Of a stretch of 35,602 nucleotides of DNA, positions 31,011 through 35,602 are shown one piece after another. This stretch comes from an uncultured Actinomycetes bacterium (lineage in GTDB: Bacteria > Actinomycetota > Actinomycetes > S36-B12 > CAIYMF01). The position numbers and the translations under genes are program-made. The number at the start of each line of letters is the position of its first letter. Position 1 is the first letter of the stretch. The stretch lies in contig CAIXFH010000005.1 of NCBI GenBank assembly GCA_903918645.1, forward strand, positions 1 to 35,602. The letters are read 5' to 3'. The notes beneath the pieces are model-generated. The model was not told the DNA's origin and did not search any database. It worked only from the letters and a program-made list of their open reading frames with translations.

Positions 31011-33209
31011 GTGCTTAATCGTTTAAGTGACGACGCGACTGCGCCAGCCGTCTCACCCAGCGGCAACGAAGGGTCAGCCGCGTACGAGGCGCTCAGATTG
31101 GGTGTCGATATTGGCGGGACTTTCACCGACTTCACGGTCACGAGCAGGTCTGGTGAAGTTCAATTCATCTGGAAGGAAGAGACAACGCCCCAGGACCTGT
31201 CAGCGGGCGTACTTACCGGCCTTGATGCAATCGCGCGGCATTACGGGCTGTCTACGGTGGATCTACTCGGCCGCGCAGATCTCCTCGTGCACGGGACTAC
31301 TGCGGCGACAAATTCTGTCATCGAGCGGAATGGGCCTTCGACGGGGCTGCTGTGCACCAAAGGCTTTCGGGATGTCCTCTACTTCCGCGATGGCCTCAAG
31401 CCGGAGCGCTTCAACATCCACCTGGAACACCCACGCGAATTCGTGGATCGCTATCTGAGAATCGGTGTGCGCGAACGATTGGACCGGAACGGAAGCATCG
31501 TCCAGGAGCTCGTCGAGGACGATGTTCGCGAGGCTGCGGCAGTCTTTAGGAAGGCCGGCGTTCGGTCGGTTGCTATCGCATTCCTTTGGTCGATGATCAA
31601 CCCCGATCACGAATTGCGTGCGGCTGAAATCCTGCGGGAAGAGCTTCCTGACTGCTACGTAGTCACGTCGTATGCAGTCATGCCAGAGATTCGGGAGTGG
31701 GAGCGCACTTCAGCTACGGTCCTGAGCGCCTACATTCTGCCGGTGATCGACACATACCTGCGCAAACTCGAGGACCATCTGCGCGTTAATGGACTCAAGC
31801 GCGAGATGCTTGTGATGCAGGTCAACGGCGGGTGCGCGCCTGTCGCGGAGATCCTGCGAAGGCCCGTATACGCGCTGCACTCGGGGCCGGCCGCGGCACC
31901 TGCGGCCGCCGTTTGGTACGCGCAGGCCCTTGGCGCGGATGACCTGATCACGGTTGACATGGGAGGAACGAGTTTCGACATCTGCCTTATTACTGGTGGC
32001 AGAGCCGAAATGACTCGAAACCTGCAGGTTGATGGCCAACCCATTGGTGTACCCGCAGTGGATGTGACCTCGATTGGCGCCGGCGGGGGGAGCATCGCCT
32101 GGATTGATCCAGGGGGCGCCTTGCGAGTCGGCCCGAAGAGTGCCGGCGCTGTTCCCGGGCCCGTCTGCTACGGCGCGGGTGGAACTGAGCCAACCGTTAC
32201 GGATGCGAACCTCGTTCTTGGCTTCCTCGCCCCGGACGGTTTCCTGGGTGGCCGCAAGACGCTCGACCTAGAGCGAGCTCAGCAGGCCATCAACGATCGC
32301 ATCGCTGTCCCCCTTGGACTCACTCTGCTGGAAGCCGCATCGGGCATCGTGCAGGTTGTCGACGCGAACATGGTGGGGGCTATCCGAGCTCAATCACTTA
32401 CCCGCGGTATTGACCCTCGTAAATACGTACTTGTAGTCGGGGGAGGCGCTGGAGGCGCACACGCCTGCGGTCTCGCCCGGCAGCTCGGCATCCGCCGGGT
32501 CTTTGTTCCAAGGGAAGCCGGCACCTTCTGCTCATTTGGGATGACGGTGACGGACGTGCGCCACGACTACTCGCGAACCCACCACGCAATCTCATCCGAT
32601 TTGGATCTTGTGGCTGTCGACCGCGTCTTTGAGCAACTGGAAGTCGATGCGCGCACGCGGCTGCTGGCGGATGGCTTCTCTCCAGAGGAGATCGAACTGC
32701 GTCGTTTCGCTGACGCGAGGTATCCGGGCCAGGTTCACGATCTGACGATCCCAGTTCCGTTGGGGACTCCCTACACGGGGGCGGATTCGGAAGCTATCGA
32801 GGCACAGTTTCATGCCGAGCACGACCGCCACTTTGCGTACTCAAGGCCTGACCTGCCGGTGGAGTTGGTCCATTGGCGCGTCAGTTCCACAGGTTCGAGT
32901 GGCCTGTCGAAGCCAGACCTTGGCTCGGCCACCAAGTCACAACCAGTGGGCGCCGTGGTTGGGGAGAGGAATATCTACTTCCCGATCGTGCGAGAGAACC
33001 GTCTGACGCCGATTTACCAGGCGGACAAACTCTCTGCTGGTGACCAATTTGTTGGTCCAGCTGTCGTGCAGGCGGCAACAACGACCTTGGTGATCAATCC
33101 TGGCGACGAGGTAGTCGTCCTACCAGACGGTGGATACGCAATCACTATCGACTTGGATTCCAACAAGCCCACCAACCCCTCGCAGCAGTCCGACTCAGTC
33201 AAGGGATAG
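31011..33209 (+). CDS. hyuA: hydantoinase/oxoprolinase-family subunit A (HyuA-like)
   Basis: The 732-residue protein has the ASKHA ATP-binding fold of HyuA and the beta-type subunits of acetone carboxylase and 5-oxoprolinase. LGVDIGGTFTDFT near residue 29 and TVDMGGTSFDICLI are the phosphate loops. VHGTTAATNSVIERNG, HSGPAAAPAA and VPREAGTFCSFGM are further family marks. With HyuB it should carry out an ATP-dependent opening of a cyclic amide or imide, or a carboxylation. GTG 31011 is chosen because GAGGTGAGG at 30996-31004 is well placed; this leaves a 28-residue polar N-terminal tail before the fold. ATG 30958 is an alternative without a site. The true substrate is unknown; N-methylhydantoin or a lactam would fit the methylamine neighbourhood. 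Confidence 0.85.
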   Translation: MLNRLSDDATAPAVSPSGNEGSAAYEALRLGVDIGGTFTDFTVTSRSGEVQFIWKEETTPQDLSAGVLTGLDAIARHYGLSTVDLLGRADLLVHGTTAATNSVIERNGPSTGLLCTKGFRDVLYFRDGLKPERFNIHLEHPREFVDRYLRIGVRERLDRNGSIVQELVEDDVREAAAVFRKAGVRSVAIAFLWSMINPDHELRAAEILREELPDCYVVTSYAVMPEIREWERTSATVLSAYILPVIDTYLRKLEDHLRVNGLKREMLVMQVNGGCAPVAEILRRPVYALHSGPAAAPAAAVWYAQALGADDLITVDMGGTSFDICLITGGRAEMTRNLQVDGQPIGVPAVDVTSIGAGGGSIAWIDPGGALRVGPKSAGAVPGPVCYGAGGTEPTVTDANLVLGFLAPDGFLGGRKTLDLERAQQAINDRIAVPLGLTLLEAASGIVQVVDANMVGAIRAQSLTRGIDPRKYVLVVGGGAGGAHACGLARQLGIRRVFVPREAGTFCSFGMTVTDVRHDYSRTHHAISSDLDLVAVDRVFEQLEVDARTRLLADGFSPEEIELRRFADARYPGQVHDLTIPVPLGTPYTGADSEAIEAQFHAEHDRHFAYSRPDLPVELVHWRVSSTGSSGLSKPDLGSATKSQPVGAVVGERNIYFPIVRENRLTPIYQADKLSAGDQFVGPAVVQAATTTLVINPGDEVVVLPDGGYAITIDLDSNKPTNPSQQSDSVKG

Positions 33210-33222
33210 GAGGCGTTTCGCC

Positions 33223-35118
33223 ATGGATTCCGTTCAAGAGACGACGCAAACCGAATCGTTCGATCCGATCTTGTTTAGTGTCATGCTCGGCCGGCTGAAC
33301 AACATCGTTAACGAGATGGCTGTAGGGCTTGAGCGCTCTGCTTGCTCTTCGGTTATCGCCCTATGCCATGACTTCTCGGTCGCCATCTACGACATTCAGT
33401 GTCGTCAGGTCTGTATGCACGACTCACTGCCATCACACACGGCGTCTCTCGATCTGGTCTTAGCAGAGATCGCGAGGTATTTCGCTGACGAGATTGAGGA
33501 CGGCGACGTCTTCGCGTGTAACGACCCATACAGTTTCAACTCGCACATTGGGGACCTTGTAACTGCCACCCCTGTCTTTGTTGATGGCGTGCACACGTTT
33601 TGGTCGGTCGGCAAGGGTCATCAAATGGACACGGGCGCGTTCGTCGCGTCCAGCGTCACTGCGGCTGCCCGCGACGTCTACCAAGAGGGCATTCGTATCC
33701 CACCATTGAAGATCTACTCCCGCGGCAAACCTCGCAGAGATGTGTTGGACTTCTACCTCACCAATGTGCGGTACCGCGAACTGGTCTTCGGTGACCTTCT
33801 GGCGCAAATCGGATCCATCAGCACGGGCAGAGAACGCATGCTCGAGTTAGTAAGTGACTTCGGGCTCCAGCAGGTCACTCGGTACGTTGAGTCGATCCTC
33901 GAATACGCCGATCGCCGCATGAGCGACGAAATCCGTTCGATACCCGATGGCGAGTACTTCGGGGAGGGTTGGGTAGATAGCGACGGCCATGAGCAAGTCA
34001 ACATTCCAATTCGAGTGAAGGTGACCGTGTCCGGTGACACGGTCAAGGTTGATTGCACTGGAAGCGGTCCGCAAGGAGGCGGCGGAGTAAACGGCTCCTA
34101 TGCGTCAACTCAGGCGGCAGGGAAGATCCCCTTCCTGATGTACATCGACCCCGACATTCCGCACAATGCCGGATGTCTGAAGCACATCGAGGTATTTGCC
34201 CCCGAGGGCACGATCTGCAACGCCGTATTCCCCGCTTCGACTTCTACCGCAACGATTGTGCCGGCGGACGCCATCCAGGATGCGGTCAACAAGGCGATGG
34301 CCTCAGCAATTCCCGAACGTGTTCCGGCTGGTGGGGCGCGGTGCGGAAACGTGCCGCAGCTGACCGGTGTGCACAGCGTCACAGGTGAGCAGTGGGGGCT
34401 GATGCAATTCAACAACACGGTCGGCGGGGGGGCGTCTAAGGGAGCCGACGGGTGGCCCCTCTACGAGAGCGTTGGATGCGCGGGGGGTCTGAAGATTCAG
34501 GCGATCGAGGAGATGGAACTCCTGTACCCCTTGCTCGTCGAGGAAATGGAGATCGAAGCCGACTCGATGGGGTTGGGCAGGTGGATCGGCGGACCAGGTG
34601 TTCGACTCACGGTGCGGCCGACTGCTGGTTCGATGGAGTGCATCACCTTCGGAGACGGATACAACAACCCACCGCATGGTGTGCTCGGTGGAACACCCGG
34701 CTGCGGTGGCGGGATGTACGTGTCATCTGCGGATGGGGGTCGACGATTCCTCTCAGCCACCGCCCACGCCTCCATCGCGGCAGGTGAGGTGCTCGTTGGA
34801 ATTGCGAGCGGAGGTGGGGGCTATGGCAATCCACTTGAACGTGATGTCGAACTGATCAGGCGCGATGTTCGTGACGGGATACTCAGCCCCGAGCTCGTCC
34901 GTCGAGTGTTCGGACTTGTCTTCTCCTCGCTCGACGGCCCTGAGATTGATGCCGACGCCACGGCGTCCGAGCGTCAGCAACTCGCCGAGATTCCCAGGCC
35001 TCTTATCGATCCCATGCACGCCAGCGCGGCAACGTGGTTGTCCGACAACTTCCGTGTGGGCGATGTCTACGTCAACGGTTCGGAACTCGACAATGCAGCC
35101 GTGAGGGCGACACCATGA
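33223..35118 (+). CDS. hyuB: hydantoinase/oxoprolinase-family subunit B (HyuB-like)
   Basis: This 631-residue protein is the HyuB partner. It shows FDPILFSVMLGRLNNIVNEM at the start, LPSHTASLD, FACNDPYSFNSHIGD (the usual form is NDPYxGGTHLPD), GKGHQMDTGAF in place of the common RGHHADxGG, and GPQGGGGVNGSYASTQAAGK. The last third contains WIGGPGVRL and GGGGYGNPLERD, a typical closing motif. The altered metal-site neighbourhood suggests an unusual substrate branch. AGGAGG at 33208-33213 precedes ATG 33223; the frame upstream of it lies in hyuA. It ends in an ATGA overlap with the cupin gene. Confidence 0.86.
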   Translation: MDSVQETTQTESFDPILFSVMLGRLNNIVNEMAVGLERSACSSVIALCHDFSVAIYDIQCRQVCMHDSLPSHTASLDLVLAEIARYFADEIEDGDVFACNDPYSFNSHIGDLVTATPVFVDGVHTFWSVGKGHQMDTGAFVASSVTAAARDVYQEGIRIPPLKIYSRGKPRRDVLDFYLTNVRYRELVFGDLLAQIGSISTGRERMLELVSDFGLQQVTRYVESILEYADRRMSDEIRSIPDGEYFGEGWVDSDGHEQVNIPIRVKVTVSGDTVKVDCTGSGPQGGGGVNGSYASTQAAGKIPFLMYIDPDIPHNAGCLKHIEVFAPEGTICNAVFPASTSTATIVPADAIQDAVNKAMASAIPERVPAGGARCGNVPQLTGVHSVTGEQWGLMQFNNTVGGGASKGADGWPLYESVGCAGGLKIQAIEEMELLYPLLVEEMEIEADSMGLGRWIGGPGVRLTVRPTAGSMECITFGDGYNNPPHGVLGGTPGCGGGMYVSSADGGRRFLSATAHASIAAGEVLVGIASGGGGYGNPLERDVELIRRDVRDGILSPELVRRVFGLVFSSLDGPEIDADATASERQQLAEIPRPLIDPMHASAATWLSDNFRVGDVYVNGSELDNAAVRATP

Positions 35119-35480
35119 CCGCCGAGCTCCAGCCTCAGTTCGTGCTGTCAGCCGTACTGAATGAAGTCGGGCTCAAGCCAAACGCCTTAGCTGGGTCACC
35201 AGTTGAGTCCGAGTTGGTCATCTACGCCGATGACGCCATCGAGATGGGCATCTGGGAAGTAACACCGGGCACCTTCCGCGGGAGCAAGGAGGGCGTGTAT
35301 GAATTCATGCACTTCGCTCAGGGCGCCGGCACGATCACGGATGAATCAGGCGCGGTCATTCACATTTCTCCAGGCCTTAGCGTCTTCGTTCCCGACGGCT
35401 GGCGAGGTACCTGGGATGTTACGGAGACCGTACGAAAGACCTACGTCATCAACCGCACAGCAAAGGAGCCCAGCCAATGA
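35115..35480 (+). CDS. cupin-domain protein (cupin_3/DUF861-like)
   Basis: This is a 121-residue single cupin. IEMGIWEVTPGTFRGSKEGVYEF leads into a glycine turn and GTITDESGAVIHISPGLSVFVPDGWRGTWDVTETVRK, with the W-rich end (GWRGTWDV) typical of DUF861 proteins. Those are often annotated as ethanolamine utilisation EutQ-like or (S)-ureidoglycine-type cupins. The latter act on ureide breakdown products, which would suit a hydantoin-type pathway, but this is only suggestive. The start overlaps the hyuB stop and its stop overlaps the next start (ATGA), so the genes are co-translated. Confidence 0.75.
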   Translation: MTAELQPQFVLSAVLNEVGLKPNALAGSPVESELVIYADDAIEMGIWEVTPGTFRGSKEGVYEFMHFAQGAGTITDESGAVIHISPGLSVFVPDGWRGTWDVTETVRKTYVINRTAKEPSQ

Positions 35481-35602
35481 GTGCTTCACTAGAGTTCGAT
35501 CGTCGTTCAGGACCGTTGGCTGGCGCAATCGCGGCAGCTGTCACCCCGTTTACTCCCGGGGGCGAGGAGCTCGATCTCACCGCTGTTGGGCCACTTGTTG
35601 AA
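35477..35602 (+). CDS. dihydrodipicolinate synthase/N-acetylneuraminate lyase-family protein, partial
   Basis: Only the first 42 residues are inside the window; the gene continues past the right edge. The segment GAIAAAVTPFTPGGEELDL is the typical opening strand and loop of DapA-family Schiff-base aldolases and lyases. AAAGGAG at 35462-35468 precedes the ATG. The family includes synthases and lyases for many keto acids, so the reaction cannot be named. Its place at the end of a hyuAB-cupin operon points to a catabolic lyase rather than lysine synthesis. Confidence 0.75.
   Translation, partial: MSASLEFDRRSGPLAGAIAAAVTPFTPGGEELDLTAVGPLVE

Noticed and set aside
1-35602. Mobile elements, CRISPR arrays, tRNA or rRNA genes
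   Set aside because: No transposase or integrase, no regularly spaced repeats, and no cloverleaf or rRNA-like stretch was recognised on either strand by eye.

Overview
The window reads as a chromosomal catabolic region of a GC-rich bacterium. GTG starts, strong GGAGG-type ribosome sites, a lipoprotein-type solute-binding protein and the gene families suggest an actinobacterium. That assignment is inference from style, since no rRNA or other marker gene is present. Coding density is high, and many neighbours overlap by 1-8 bases (ATGA, TGATG, TAATG), so most genes lie in a few long operons. No tRNA, rRNA, CRISPR array, insertion sequence or phage gene was seen.

Region 1 (about 50-11788, plus strand) is an aromatic-degradation operon. 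It encodes a two-subunit hydroquinone 1,2-dioxygenase, a 4-hydroxymuconic semialdehyde dehydrogenase, a two-subunit 3-oxoacid CoA-transferase and a maleylacetate reductase. A five-gene branched-chain-amino-acid-type ABC importer follows, then a hydroxyquinol 1,2-dioxygenase. Both dioxygenase routes meet at maleylacetate, then go to 3-oxoadipate and 3-oxoadipyl-CoA. No thiolase is present.

Region 2 (11868-16422, plus) holds a short-chain dehydrogenase, a 3-hydroxyacyl-CoA-dehydrogenase-like enzyme, a metal-dependent cyclase-family hydrolase, a small cupin, a beta-keto acid cleavage enzyme (DUF849) and an IclR regulator. The enzyme set matches, step for step, the reductive phloroglucinol route of fermenting clostridia: reduction, ring hydrolysis, oxidation, then acetyl-CoA-dependent cleavage. 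Here it sits beside oxygen-dependent ring-cleavage genes. This is the most interesting part of the window.

Region 3 (16575-28890) is a complete N-methylglutamate pathway for methylamine use. gmaS and an N-acyl-D-amino-acid deacylase-like gene run leftward. mgsABC, an XRE-cupin regulator, mgdABCD (sarcosine-oxidase-like) and a UspA-like protein run rightward. The divergent gap carries two overlapping, mirror-image promoters around a perfect palindrome.

Region 4 (28947-30553) is an APC-family permease with its own promoter and a very strong terminator. Region 5 (31011 to the right edge) is an operon of hydantoinase/oxoprolinase-type HyuA and HyuB, a cupin and the start of a DapA-family aldolase or synthase. 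It probably serves a cyclic amide, lactam or related compound. A 457-base stretch between regions 4 and 5 has no recognisable gene.
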